Of a DNA stretch of 64,000 nt, positions 17,210-26,512 are shown piece by piece. Each line of letters opens with the position of its first letter. The first letter of the stretch is position 1. The notes beneath the pieces were generated by a model, which searched no databases, was not told the DNA's origin, and saw nothing but the letters and a program-made list of their open reading frames with translations. Position numbers and translations under genes: made by a program. Source of the DNA: Endozoicomonas sp. SCSIO W0465 (GTDB taxonomy: Bacteria; Pseudomonadota; Gammaproteobacteria; Pseudomonadales; Endozoicomonadaceae); assembly GCF_023716865.1 (NCBI RefSeq), contig NZ_CP092417.1:4876001-4940000 (forward strand). Direction: 5' to 3'.

Positions 17210-17396
17210 ACAAAGCTACCGACACTGCCAGAAGAATCAGGTTAAAAGTCGTCAGGAGTCGTGTGGGCAATACACAGATCTGCATGAAAACCCCACTCCC
17301 CGATGTCGTTACCTGCCCGTTACCCGGGAAACGGAACCGGCATGTTCATGCAGCCGGCGCGGGGAGCGGGCAGGGTTTATTGCAGAACAGCGCTGC

Positions 17397-18905
17397 TCAT
17401 TCCATATGCTTCTTATCTGTGATTTCCGAAAATCGCCTGCCCAACGACCGGGCAGATGCAATCCAGACCGCGAAGAAGCAGAGGACAATCACCGCAACGT
17501 AGGGTGCAATGGCAGACAGTGACCCCAACATCACCATCAATACCTGCTGTATCAGTGAGCCCGTTGATTTCCCGGTGGGATTACCAATAATATCCACGGC
17601 AGCCTTACCCTTTACCTTTTGTTCCGGCGTCAGGGGGATATAACTCATCTCCTTGGTGGGATCGAACAACGCGTATTTGGTCGATTTACTCAAAATATTT
17701 TGTATTGCCCCCAAAATAACTGTCAGCATTAGTGGTGCCACCCCCAGGGTAAGCATCAGGCTTTCAGGCAACCAGTCCCGGAACAGGACAAAACAGAAAA
17801 ACAGAGACCCGGTGATCAATAATATTACCGGTGTACACAGTGCCGCGAATGTCCAGCCAAAATAGCGGATCACATTGTTTGTAAGAAACAGCATCATCAA
17901 GATCGTCACCAACCCGGTGCAGGTTGAAAACAGTCCCATAAACTGATTGTAATTGTTCGGGTCAGGAAACTGCATGCGGAGCTGATTTTTCCAGGTAACC
18001 TCCACCATGTTGATGCACACCCCATAACTGATCACCAGCAGGGCAATGCACAAGAGATATCTGGAATGAATAATCATTTTGAAGCTGTCACGCAGGGACA
18101 GGCTCAGTTTTTCATTGGCTGGCTCATGGCTGCCCAGCTGATGGTATAAGCCGGGGTCACTCAGGACGTAACGATTCATCCACCAGTAAATCAAAATAAT
18201 CAAAACCCCACCCAACGTCAGCACACCGGTCATCAGATTAAGGGAATAACCCCAGCAATCCACCCCTTCGGGCAGGTTCTCCCTGACTCCGGAGGCCACG
18301 TAGACAAAATAGCCTGCGGTGGGAAGCGCCAGATTCCCCATCATGCCAAACAAGGCATAAAACCGTTTTGACTCGGCAATGGTGTTGATATGATTGGCAA
18401 ATCCCCAGAACAGCATGGACAGGCAGACACTGCCCCATAACTCCGACATAACATAAAACAGGGAGAAGGTCCAGTTACGCATCACCGCAATCAGGCCCTT
18501 GAACCCCGGTGGTAAAACACTTTGCAGGTAATCCGATGAGGCATGAAAATGAAGACTATCCCGGTTGGGGTAGAGCCAGAGGGCAAAAAAAACAAAGAAA
18601 AGGATAAATGTGGCTATAACCAGGTAAAAAAGGGTATTCCTCCTGACCAGGTTACTCATTCGCGAATAAATCAGGGTAAACCCGATGGCAAAAGGAACAT
18701 TAACCCAGAGTTTCAGAAATGGAATAATTTCGGCACCGGAACCGGCACCGGTGACGACCAGGGTATCTTTAGTATCCCTGAGAATCGTATAATTAAAAAG
18801 AATCAGGTAAAACATCAAAATCATCGGAATAAGCTTTTTCAACTCATGACTGTGAACCGGCCAGAACCGCTCCCGCCATTTGCCAAACTCAGGATCAGAA
18901 CTCAT
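17397..18905 (-). CDS. TLC-family ATP/ADP (NTP) transporter
   Basis: 502-residue inner-membrane protein with about 11-12 membrane helices. Signature stretches of the TLC ATP:ADP antiporter/NTP carrier family are clear: YTILRDTKDTLVV near the start, PFLKLWVNVPFAIGF, the central ESKRFYALFGMMGNLALP, and the C-terminal LFDPTKEMSYIPLTPEQKVKGKAAVDIIG followed by GKSTGSLIQQ. Length matches Rickettsia Tlc1 and Chlamydia Npt1. These carriers import host ATP in exchange for ADP, or import nucleotides, and are known from intracellular bacteria and plastids. Whether this one is an ATP/ADP exchanger or a net nucleotide importer cannot be told. The OprD-type porin follows on the same strand. Confidence 0.93.
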   Translation of the reverse strand: MSSDPEFGKWRERFWPVHSHELKKLIPMILMFYLILFNYTILRDTKDTLVVTGAGSGAEIIPFLKLWVNVPFAIGFTLIYSRMSNLVRRNTLFYLVIATFILFFVFFALWLYPNRDSLHFHASSDYLQSVLPPGFKGLIAVMRNWTFSLFYVMSELWGSVCLSMLFWGFANHINTIAESKRFYALFGMMGNLALPTAGYFVYVASGVRENLPEGVDCWGYSLNLMTGVLTLGGVLIILIYWWMNRYVLSDPGLYHQLGSHEPANEKLSLSLRDSFKMIIHSRYLLCIALLVISYGVCINMVEVTWKNQLRMQFPDPNNYNQFMGLFSTCTGLVTILMMLFLTNNVIRYFGWTFAALCTPVILLITGSLFFCFVLFRDWLPESLMLTLGVAPLMLTVILGAIQNILSKSTKYALFDPTKEMSYIPLTPEQKVKGKAAVDIIGNPTGKSTGSLIQQVLMVMLGSLSAIAPYVAVIVLCFFAVWIASARSLGRRFSEITDKKHME

Positions 18906-19334
18906 TCAGAAACCTCCAAAACAAATAACGTCTCCCCTTTAACGGTCAAAAAGAGACCGCAGATAAACAAACCCGGAAGTCCACTATCAATTTGGAAACC
19001 TGTTGATGAGCCATGTTCAGCCCATCACCGGAGGAGGTTACCGGAGAAAAACACTCCCTGACCCCTCTATTCAACCTTGAAAGAACAGTTAAAATAATGG
19101 TTATTCCAATCAATTACCAGCGGCAAAAAAAAAACAAAATAAAAAACTTTATACGCTGTTTCATTCGGACAAACAAATCATCAAAGCATTAAATTCAGGT
19201 AAAAAAACTCCAAATAAATCATCATTCATTTTCATAAGAAAACTAAAAATATAAAGAATAAATATTTATCACCAACATGCTCATTACAGCCTACTTTGAA
19301 TGGTTAGACATTTATCACTCCGGTTTTTATCTCA
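18906..19334. other. AT-rich intergenic region between two divergent genes
   Basis: About 430 bp between the divergent transporter and 1040-residue protein genes. The right two thirds (19080-19320) are very AT-rich, with long A-runs, unlike the flanking coding DNA. No RNA gene or conserved motif was recognised. It should hold both promoters, and such AT-rich stretches are typical H-NS targets (inference). Confidence 0.4.
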
Positions 19335-22300
19335 ATGAAAACAAGTTATTGTTGTATTCGTATTATTCTGTTTTTATGCATCTCAATTACTGGCTCGCTT
19401 CTGTATTCAGTTTCAGGGGTCGCGGCAACAGCCCATCGGGCTGAAGCTGAATGGCCAATGCAAGCGCAGCCTGATAGAAACGAAGGGATCAGTCGTCTGG
19501 TGAACACGCTGAAAACAGCGGTTGCCTGGGGCCTGGTTCCATTAAGTTCGGAAATCGCCCTGAACATCAGCAAGGATTATTTAAAACGGAATCGTTATGC
19601 CTTTCTATTAAGCTTACTCGCCATCCACGGCAGTAATATCCGGCGATCAACCAGCCAGCATCTGACCGATAATCTCAGCGCCCGGCTGGAAAGCTTCAGT
19701 TACAAAACGCTTTCGGACGAACACCTGAAAAAGCAGACCGATGATCTGCAAACCGACCTTCTGTTCCGTTCCCTGTTTACTTTTTCCATTCTTAGCATGA
19801 ATGCCCAGAAAGCGAGAAAAACCTATTTCCGCCTGCAGGACATTCTTGACAATATCGCCTCCACCGCCAGACTCGCCCTGATTGATGGTGATCATGACCA
19901 GGCCAGTGCAATGCTTGCCCTTGCCGCACAGACCATGGTTTACATTCATCCCGAAGCCAGGGCCAGTGACGGGGCTGACAGTATCAAAACCCACTTCAAT
20001 TATCGTATTGACTGGTCCGGGATGCCGGAATTTCGAACCGATCTCCAGCGCCATCTGCAAAGCATGGACCCACTGGTCAGACGTTCAACATTGATTAACC
20101 TGCGTTACTGCGATCTCCTGAATCAGTGGCAGATCAGTTATCAGGACTGCAGCCCCTATGAAAAGGGTGCCATAGCGGAGCTGGAGGGCATGGCCATCAT
20201 GGCCGAAAAGGAGACAGAACCAGGGATCATCCAGTCCGCCCTCAAAGGTATTCCTGAGCAACATATCAGAAATTCCATTTTCATTATGGGGGTTTCGGTC
20301 CCGGCAGTAATTCTCTATTTCCTGAACAAAAAGGAGTCGCCGGTTATCTACACGGTAGTTGACCATTTTGCCAAGGTAACCGGCATGGCAACCACCAAAT
20401 CAACCATTGAACGGCTCTCCTCCAATACCCGCCGAAGTCTTGAAAACTGGGGTGCCATTGATACCGGCAAAGGGAGTTCATCATCTCCGACCGGGGAATT
20501 TGCCAACCATTATTTTAATACCCTGCAAAAAAATGCCACCGCCATTCTCGCCGAACAGCCCAACTTTGCCCGCTCCAATGCCCAGCGTGCCCTGGAGGCC
20601 CTGGTCGTTAATCTGGCAGAAGCCTTCAGCCTGCAGCGGGTCAATGATAATCCGGCCAGCGCTGATCTTCTGGCCGCAGCGCTGGTGCAGAATTACCGGG
20701 AAAACGTTGAAGTCACCCATGATGACAGTCTGATCCGTTCAACCCTGCTGGCCTATCGGCCACTGCATAATCAGGAATTGATCCCTGAGGTCATTGAGGC
20801 CCTGAAAATTCTCGAACCTGAATACAAAACCAAACAAAAGGTGAGGCAGTGGTATCAGCAACAACTGGCAGCCTGGCACAGACTTTCGTCACCGGATAGC
20901 CCGGAACAGGATCTGCCTGATTTCCCCGATATACCCTGGATCAGTCAGGTTCCTCTGCTGCCTCCCGGGAACCAAAACCCGGCCAGCTCTGCCAGCTGGT
21001 ATCAGAGCTACCTTCCGGACAAGGAAACCATATCCACGATGACCATCCACGGTACTGCCCTGAGCTATTCAATACTGGTCGCCATCCTTGAACCCCTGAC
21101 TATCGAGCGGCTAATGGCTGGCCAGCCATCATACTGGCATCTGGCGTCCTACTACCTGTTAGCCTCCATGTTCGATTTTGGCCTGCGCTCCCTGGGTGAA
21201 CCGGCAATTGTGCACCTGCAAACGGTGATCAAAAACGGGATTGGCAGCACCACGGGTATTCTGTCACCAGAGGACAAACAAATTCAGGACGAACTGGCCA
21301 ATAAAGTCAATGTTCTCAACCGGAAGCTCAGTATTGAAGCCCAGACCAGCCGATCATACCGTGCGACACTGGAAGCCCTGCTAACCCGCTACTGGAGCCT
21401 GTCCAGTCATCTGTTGGCTCACGTTGAACAGTACCCGCAGTCCCAGGCTGCTGCCATGTTGGCCCTGGCTGCCTACACCCAGCGTTATTTTCACGCCGAA
21501 TTTACTGAAGACAACCTGGTAATGAAAACCCTGGCAGTGGCAAGACTGAAGTCAGGCTTTGACCTACTCAGGGAGCAGGGTGAAATTCAGAACTTCACCC
21601 GGCAGGTTTTTGCAGCCCTGAAAGCTCTGGATCCCTCGTTAGCCAAACAGGACATCAGAAATATTTACCTGAAAATACTGAAAAGCTGGGGCCTTAACCT
21701 TGAAATACAGACGTTGGCCGAATCACAGGACGTACTGGATACCTGGGCCTCCTATGGTGATTACCTGCTGGGAGCAGTAGGATTTTCCACCCAGGCCATG
21801 GTAAAAGCACTCGTCCATGGCAATGAAGTGATCAGCCGGTCAATGGCCAATTTCTTTGTCAATATTTTTGAATACGGAACTACTGATTCACTAAGGAAGA
21901 AGATTTACGCCTGGTCCCGGTTGAAAATGCTCAATGTCGTCTCCTTCTACCCGGAGGAAGAAATGATCGGTGTCAATTTTGCCAATACGGAAATGACCGA
22001 CTCATTTCGCCGCCAGAAATTCTATTTTGGCAAACCGGAACTGGATATGCGGACACAATTGATCCAGATTATCACTGCTATTGCCAACGGTTATTATCAG
22101 GCAATCATCCAGATTGATGCTGACCGCCAGAGCGATGATGTGATCGATCGGGGAACGCTGAATAATGTGGAAAACTTGCTGGCTCTCACCGTTCTCCGGC
22201 TGGTTCTGTTTGCACCGGATCTGGCCGCCGATGACCTGTATATCCTGCAATCGATCAGCATACTGTCACTGCCCATCAGGGATGAGCTGCCTCCCATGCG

Positions 22301-22457
22301 TGAGCCCATCATCGCCAAAATAAAAACAGCCCTTGACTCTCTGGCAGTTGACGACAAGAGTCTGATAGAAGATTGTATGAATAAGGCAATGTTGATTATC
22401 GATAACTGGCTTCAGTCGCCTCAAGAGAGTACCTTCTCGGATACTGTCCCTGAATAA
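19335..22457 (+). CDS. Large exported alpha-helical repeat protein, unknown function
   Basis: 1040 residues with a Sec-type signal peptide (about residues 1-31, ending SGVAATA). The mature part is almost all alpha-helical. I see about four degenerate units of 230-260 residues. Each has a moderately hydrophobic helix pair (SIFIMGVSVPAVILYFL; ALSYSILVAILEPLTIERL; YLLGAVGFSTQAMVKAL) and later an Ala/Leu-rich helix such as SAMLALAAQT, DLLAAALVQN or AAMLALAAYT followed by acidic/Tyr residues. No catalytic motif is recognised. GC content is like its neighbours, but its upstream region is AT-rich. It is monocistronic; a short 10-bp tandem repeat follows the stop. It could be a surface or secreted adhesin/effector. 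Confidence 0.7.
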   Translation: MKTSYCCIRIILFLCISITGSLLYSVSGVAATAHRAEAEWPMQAQPDRNEGISRLVNTLKTAVAWGLVPLSSEIALNISKDYLKRNRYAFLLSLLAIHGSNIRRSTSQHLTDNLSARLESFSYKTLSDEHLKKQTDDLQTDLLFRSLFTFSILSMNAQKARKTYFRLQDILDNIASTARLALIDGDHDQASAMLALAAQTMVYIHPEARASDGADSIKTHFNYRIDWSGMPEFRTDLQRHLQSMDPLVRRSTLINLRYCDLLNQWQISYQDCSPYEKGAIAELEGMAIMAEKETEPGIIQSALKGIPEQHIRNSIFIMGVSVPAVILYFLNKKESPVIYTVVDHFAKVTGMATTKSTIERLSSNTRRSLENWGAIDTGKGSSSSPTGEFANHYFNTLQKNATAILAEQPNFARSNAQRALEALVVNLAEAFSLQRVNDNPASADLLAAALVQNYRENVEVTHDDSLIRSTLLAYRPLHNQELIPEVIEALKILEPEYKTKQKVRQWYQQQLAAWHRLSSPDSPEQDLPDFPDIPWISQVPLLPPGNQNPASSASWYQSYLPDKETISTMTIHGTALSYSILVAILEPLTIERLMAGQPSYWHLASYYLLASMFDFGLRSLGEPAIVHLQTVIKNGIGSTTGILSPEDKQIQDELANKVNVLNRKLSIEAQTSRSYRATLEALLTRYWSLSSHLLAHVEQYPQSQAAAMLALAAYTQRYFHAEFTEDNLVMKTLAVARLKSGFDLLREQGEIQNFTRQVFAALKALDPSLAKQDIRNIYLKILKSWGLNLEIQTLAESQDVLDTWASYGDYLLGAVGFSTQAMVKALVHGNEVISRSMANFFVNIFEYGTTDSLRKKIYAWSRLKMLNVVSFYPEEEMIGVNFANTEMTDSFRRQKFYFGKPELDMRTQLIQIITAIANGYYQAIIQIDADRQSDDVIDRGTLNNVENLLALTVLRLVLFAPDLAADDLYILQSISILSLPIRDELPPMREPIIAKIKTALDSLAVDDKSLIEDCMNKAMLIIDNWLQSPQESTFSDTVPE

Positions 22458-22460
22458 CGC

Positions 22461-22490
22461 CTTTTCTGCACTTTTCTGCACTTTTCTGCA
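22461..22490 (+). repeat. Perfect 10-bp tandem repeat, 3 copies
   Basis: CTTTTCTGCA is repeated three times without change directly after the stop codon at 22457. Possibly a slippage product; no hairpin is evident. Confidence 0.8.
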
Positions 22491-22577
22491 AAAGCCCCTG
22501 CGAACAGGCACTTGTCTTTTCTATGAGCCCCGTTTTTTTCCCCCTGAGGGCTCGCCATATTCGGTACGTTTACTCAA

Positions 22578-23486
22578 ATGATGGTTCACCCAATGTTCAC
22601 CAGTCACCTGTCTTTCGAAGCAACCCTGAGCCCTTCCATTAGCAGACACAGCCTGAATGGCCTGACCATTGTGAAAATTCAGAGCCCAACATGCGACGCG
22701 GCAATATCCCTTCACGGTGGCCAGCTGATTCAGTTCAAACCGGCTGGGCATCAGGATGTTATCTGGCTCAGCAACAAAGCCATCTTCTCAGCAGAAAAAG
22801 CCATACGTGGTGGCGTCCCGGTCTGCTGGCCCTGGTTTGGGCCAGTTAGCAGCCCTTCACACGGTTTTGCACGAATCAGTCAATGGCAGTTGCTGGACCT
22901 TACCGACAATGAACAGCTAGTTACCATTCGTCTGAAACTCAGTGCCAGTAAACAGACGCAGACTCTCTGGCCCCATGATTTCAGTGCAGTTCTCACCTTT
23001 ACCATGGGAGAAACGCTGCGCATCAATCTGGAAATGACCAACACTGGCGAGAGCTCCTGGCAATGGAGTGGTGCTCTGCACACCTACTTCAATATTGCTG
23101 AAGCAACCGAAACCTGGATTACCGGTGCAGGTACTACCTACATCGACAACCGACAAAATAATTTGTTCTGCGAAACATCCGAAGCCCTGATCATCAATCA
23201 GCCTATTGACCGGGTTTATACTGCCCCGGATGAAACCATCGACATCCATGATCAGGGTAATCAGCGCATTATCCATGTCCGAAATGAAGGGCATAACACA
23301 GCCGTTATCTGGAACCCATGGAAAGAGCTGAGCAGAAGCATGGGCGATATGAGTGACGACGGTTACGAGACAATGGTTTGCGTTGAAGCCAACCAATATG
23401 CAAAAGACCTTGCATCAGGTGCGCTGTTGATGCCTGGTGAAAACAATGCATTAAGCACGGAAATCAGCGTTACTTCTTTAGCATAA
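22578..23486 (+). CDS. yeaD: D-hexose-6-phosphate mutarotase (YeaD-like aldose epimerase)
   Basis: 302 residues, the usual length. It interconverts alpha and beta anomers of glucose-6-phosphate-type sugars. Family features: ISLHGGQLIQFKPAGHQDVIWLS, IRGGVPVCWPWFGP (substrate loop), HGFARISQWQL, the catalytic-His region GALHTYFNIAE and the C-terminal VCVEANQ (catalytic Glu). The start is uncertain: Met codons at 22578, 22581 and 22593 with no strong ribosome site. It is convergent with the TetR gene and separated from it by a hairpin. Confidence 0.9.
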   Translation: MMVHPMFTSHLSFEATLSPSISRHSLNGLTIVKIQSPTCDAAISLHGGQLIQFKPAGHQDVIWLSNKAIFSAEKAIRGGVPVCWPWFGPVSSPSHGFARISQWQLLDLTDNEQLVTIRLKLSASKQTQTLWPHDFSAVLTFTMGETLRINLEMTNTGESSWQWSGALHTYFNIAEATETWITGAGTTYIDNRQNNLFCETSEALIINQPIDRVYTAPDETIDIHDQGNQRIIHVRNEGHNTAVIWNPWKELSRSMGDMSDDGYETMVCVEANQYAKDLASGALLMPGENNALSTEISVTSLA

Positions 23487-23497
23487 CCTACCCTGAA

Positions 23498-23525
23498 TAC
23501 ACTCCCCGGGACCCATGGGAGTGTA
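23498..23525. terminator. Bidirectional terminator-like hairpin
   Basis: TACACTCCC and GGGAGTGTA form a 9-bp perfect stem around a 10-base loop between two convergent genes. On the plus strand it is followed by CTCTTATC, only a weak T-run. Confidence 0.6.
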
Positions 23526-23531
23526 CTCTTA

Positions 23532-24155
23532 TCATCGGGTTGCTGCGGCCAGAATCATTTCCACGGCGCTGTCGGACATCGCATCAATGGCGTTTCTATC
23601 CAGGTAGATCCCATCATTTAATAAACGACTCATTCCATGCAGCATGCTCCAACTCACCTGGGCAAGGCGCAGACAATCAACATCTTTTAACTTACCCCTG
23701 TCCTGCCCTCCTTCCAATGCTTGTCTTAACCGCCGGATAAGGTTGACATAGTCCTGAAAACAGGCAAAAGAGGCTTCTTTCAAACTCTCTGTTGGCGCAC
23801 CATTTTTCCAGACCGGACGACCAAACATCAGGTCATACTCCTCCGGATACTGCCAGGAAAGATCCAGATAGGAACGGACAAAGGCCTTTAACCAGCCGTT
23901 CATATCCCCGGACTGTTCACGCATCAGTTGCGCAAAATGTCTCTGCCACTTCTCAAAGCCCTGCTCGGCGATGGCACAGAGCAATGCGTTTTTATCTTTA
24001 AAGTGGTGATAGGCTGCCGTTCTGGAAACCCCTACCCGCTCGGCCAGGCTGCGCATGGAAATACCGTCCACCCCCTGTTCGCCAATCATCCGGGTTGCCT
24101 CTTCAAGCAGCTTCTGTTGAAGGTTGCCATGATGGTACGGTTTTCTGACCGTCAT
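23532..24155 (-). CDS. TetR/AcrR-family repressor
   Basis: 207 residues. The N-terminal helix-turn-helix is typical (ISMRSLAERVGVSRTAAYHHFKDK, about residues 33-57), followed by a helical ligand-binding domain. It is divergent from fadH across about 150 bp that contains two TTGACA-centred operator-like repeats, so it probably represses fadH and itself. A fatty-acyl or other lipid ligand is inferred from the neighbour only. Confidence 0.88.
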   Translation of the reverse strand: MTVRKPYHHGNLQQKLLEEATRMIGEQGVDGISMRSLAERVGVSRTAAYHHFKDKNALLCAIAEQGFEKWQRHFAQLMREQSGDMNGWLKAFVRSYLDLSWQYPEEYDLMFGRPVWKNGAPTESLKEASFACFQDYVNLIRRLRQALEGGQDRGKLKDVDCLRLAQVSWSMLHGMSRLLNDGIYLDRNAIDAMSDSAVEMILAAATR

Positions 24156-24224
24156 AAGTCGTTTAAAGCCCTCTGCTATCTATTATCTGCTGCAACAAAA
24201 CGGTGAAGTCGAAGACCAATGCAA

Positions 24225-24270
24225 TTTATCTTGACAGTGTCAAAATAGCATTTTATCTTGACAGCGTCTA
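24225..24270. promoter_or_regulatory. Two operator-like repeats between tetR and fadH
   Basis: TTTATCTTGACAG occurs twice, at 24225-24237 and 24252-24264, exactly 27 bp apart. The first copy continues as TTGACAGTGTCAA (24231-24243), an interrupted palindrome; the second as TTGACAGCGTCTA (24258-24270). Palindromic sites of this size are usual for TetR dimers. The first TTGACA with TATCTT at 24254 (17-bp spacing) could also be the fadH promoter, so binding would block it. A good ribosome site (AAGGAT, 24292-24297) precedes fadH. Confidence 0.6.
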
Positions 24271-24303
24271 GATGAGGCATCGAATCACTATAAGGATTAT
24301 AAA

Positions 24304-26322
24304 ATGACCACTCCCTACCCACATCTACTGGCACCGCTTGATCTGGGTTTCACTACGCTGAAAAACCGGGTCTTGATGGGCTCCATGCACACCAACCTGG
24401 AAGAACAACCAAACGGCTTTGAACGACTGGCGACTTATTTTGCCGAGCGTGCTGCCGGTGGTGTGGGACTGATTGTGACAGGGGGTATCGCCCCTAACGA
24501 AGAGAGTGGTGGTATGCCCGGTGCCGCTACCATGGAAACCATGGATGATGTGAGACACCATCAGATCGTTACCGACGCCGTACATCGAGCTGGCGGTAAA
24601 ATCTGTATGCAGATTCTCCATACCGGTCGTTATGCCTATCATCCGAAAAGCATTGCCCCCAGTGCCATTCAGGCTCCCATCAATCCGTTCAAGCCCAGGG
24701 AGCTGACCTCTGATGAGATCGACGGGCAGATCGAGAGCTTTGTGCAATCCGCCGCGCTGGCAAAACAAGCAGGTTACGATGGCGTTGAAATCATGGGCTC
24801 TGAAGGTTACTTCATCAATCAGTTCATTGTTGAACGTACCAACCAGCGAAAGGACGACTGGGGTGGAGAATACAGCCAGCGAATTCGTCTGCCGGTAGCG
24901 ATGGTCAAACAAACCCGGGACAGGGTTGGCCCGGACTTCATCATTATTTATCGTCTCTCCATGCTGGATCTGGTTGAAGGTGGCAGTAGCTGGGATGAGA
25001 TCGTTCAACTGGCCAAAGCCATTGAGCAGGCGGGTGCCACCATTATCAATACCGGTATTGGCTGGCACGAAGCCCGAATCCCTACTATCGCAACAATGGT
25101 GCCAAGGGCTGCCTTTACCTGGGTTACGGCAAAAATTCGCCATGAAATCAATATTCCGGTCATTACTTCCAACCGGATCAACATGCCGGAAACCGCAGAA
25201 CAAGTCCTGGCCCGTGGTGATGCAGACATGGTGTCCATGGCTCGCCCGATGCTGGCCGATGCCCAGTGGGTGAACAAAGCGGCTGAAGGCAGAGCCGATG
25301 AAATCAATACCTGCATTGGCTGTAACCAGGCCTGCCTTGACCATGTCTTTTATCTGCAACCCGTCAGCTGTCTGGTCAATCCCAGGGCATGCCATGAAAC
25401 CGAGCTGAATTACCTGCCCACCAGTGCACCCAAAAAGCTTGCTGTTGTGGGAGCAGGTCCAGCCGGGATGGCATTTGCCACTACAGCGGCCTATCGTGGC
25501 CACAACGTCACACTCTTTGATGCGGCAGACAGAATCGGCGGACAGTTCAATATCGCCAAAACCGTGCCGGGCAAGGAAGAGTTCGAAGAGACCCTGCGCT
25601 ACTTCAAACGACAGATCGAGCTCACCGGCGTTGCACTGAAACTAAACCACAAAGTCACGGCAGAAGAGCTGGAAAACAGCGATTTTGACCAGGTTATCAT
25701 TGCCACCGGTATCACCCCCAGAAAGCTGGAGTTGGAAGGTATTGATCACGCCAAGGTCCTGAGCTATCTGGATGTATTCAAGGGAGCGCCTGTTGGCAAC
25801 AAGGTAGCCGTCATCGGTGCCGGCGGTATTGGTTTTGATTTGTGTGAACTGATTACTCAGGAAGGTTCGTCCAGCAGCCTTGATATCCCCGCCTTTATGA
25901 AAGAGTGGGGCGTGGATATGACACTGGAAAACCGTAGCGGCCTGCTGCCCGAAAGTGAACACCCCAAATCTTCGAAGGAAGTCTTTCTGCTGCAGCGGAA
26001 AAAGAGCAAGCCCGGTAAGAACCTTGGCAAAACCACTGGCTGGATACACCGCTCATCACTGACTAACCGAGGCGTTCGTATGGTATCAGCCTGTGAGTAC
26101 CACAAGGTTGATGATCAAGGCCTGCATCTGTCCATTGCCGGTGAGCCTCAGGTACTTGATGTGGATACCGTTATCATCTGTGCAGGCCAGGAGCCCATGC
26201 GTGAACTGGCTGATAGTATCACCGGCAAGACCGTTCACCTGATTGGCGGTGCCGATGTCGCTGCGGAGCTGGATGCCAAGCGAGCAATCAATCAGGGCTG
26301 CCGACTGGCTGCAGACATCTAG
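24304..26322 (+). CDS. fadH: NADPH-dependent 2,4-dienoyl-CoA reductase
   Basis: 672 residues, full length. It reduces 2,4-dienoyl-CoA during beta-oxidation of unsaturated fatty acids. Domains in order: an FMN-binding OYE-like TIM barrel (1-330; LKNRVLMGSMHTNLE, GYDGVEIMGSEGYFINQF, MARPMLADAQW), a 4Fe-4S cluster site CIGCNQACLDHVF with a later Cys in CLVNPRA, and an FAD/NADPH domain (VVGAGPAGMAFA at about 380; VIGAGGIGFD at about 505). A probable repressor gene is divergent. A hairpin about 50 bp after the stop may end the transcript. Confidence 0.95.
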   Translation: MTTPYPHLLAPLDLGFTTLKNRVLMGSMHTNLEEQPNGFERLATYFAERAAGGVGLIVTGGIAPNEESGGMPGAATMETMDDVRHHQIVTDAVHRAGGKICMQILHTGRYAYHPKSIAPSAIQAPINPFKPRELTSDEIDGQIESFVQSAALAKQAGYDGVEIMGSEGYFINQFIVERTNQRKDDWGGEYSQRIRLPVAMVKQTRDRVGPDFIIIYRLSMLDLVEGGSSWDEIVQLAKAIEQAGATIINTGIGWHEARIPTIATMVPRAAFTWVTAKIRHEINIPVITSNRINMPETAEQVLARGDADMVSMARPMLADAQWVNKAAEGRADEINTCIGCNQACLDHVFYLQPVSCLVNPRACHETELNYLPTSAPKKLAVVGAGPAGMAFATTAAYRGHNVTLFDAADRIGGQFNIAKTVPGKEEFEETLRYFKRQIELTGVALKLNHKVTAEELENSDFDQVIIATGITPRKLELEGIDHAKVLSYLDVFKGAPVGNKVAVIGAGGIGFDLCELITQEGSSSSLDIPAFMKEWGVDMTLENRSGLLPESEHPKSSKEVFLLQRKKSKPGKNLGKTTGWIHRSSLTNRGVRMVSACEYHKVDDQGLHLSIAGEPQVLDVDTVIICAGQEPMRELADSITGKTVHLIGGADVAAELDAKRAINQGCRLAADI

Positions 26323-26369
26323 CACACATGTTCATGACCGCTGTCACGGTCACCCCACACCATAACAAT

Positions 26370-26403
26370 CATGCTCTGCCACCATCAACCGGGGCAGAGC
26401 ATG
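26370..26403 (+). terminator. Hairpin after fadH
   Basis: CATGCTCTGCC and GGCAGAGCATG form an 11-bp perfect stem with a 12-base loop. A T-run (TCTTTTTC) occurs only about 15 bp later, so efficiency is uncertain. Confidence 0.5.
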
Positions 26404-26512
26404 AAAGTGAGTGGGTCTTTTTCAGTACCGATGATCAGGCAAAAATTTTGACATATTGCCATTTTCATCTTTATTGAAAGATGGTCACCAAACGTAAAGT
26501 AGTTCCTGCATA

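Noticed and set aside
18543..19061. 172-codon plus-strand frame overlapping the transporter gene start
   Set aside because: Lys/Asn-rich antisense shadow, no ribosome site, ends in the AT-rich intergenic region.
24325..25503. 392-codon frame antisense to fadH
   Set aside because: Entirely inside fadH, Gly/His-rich composition typical of a shadow frame, no homology recognised.
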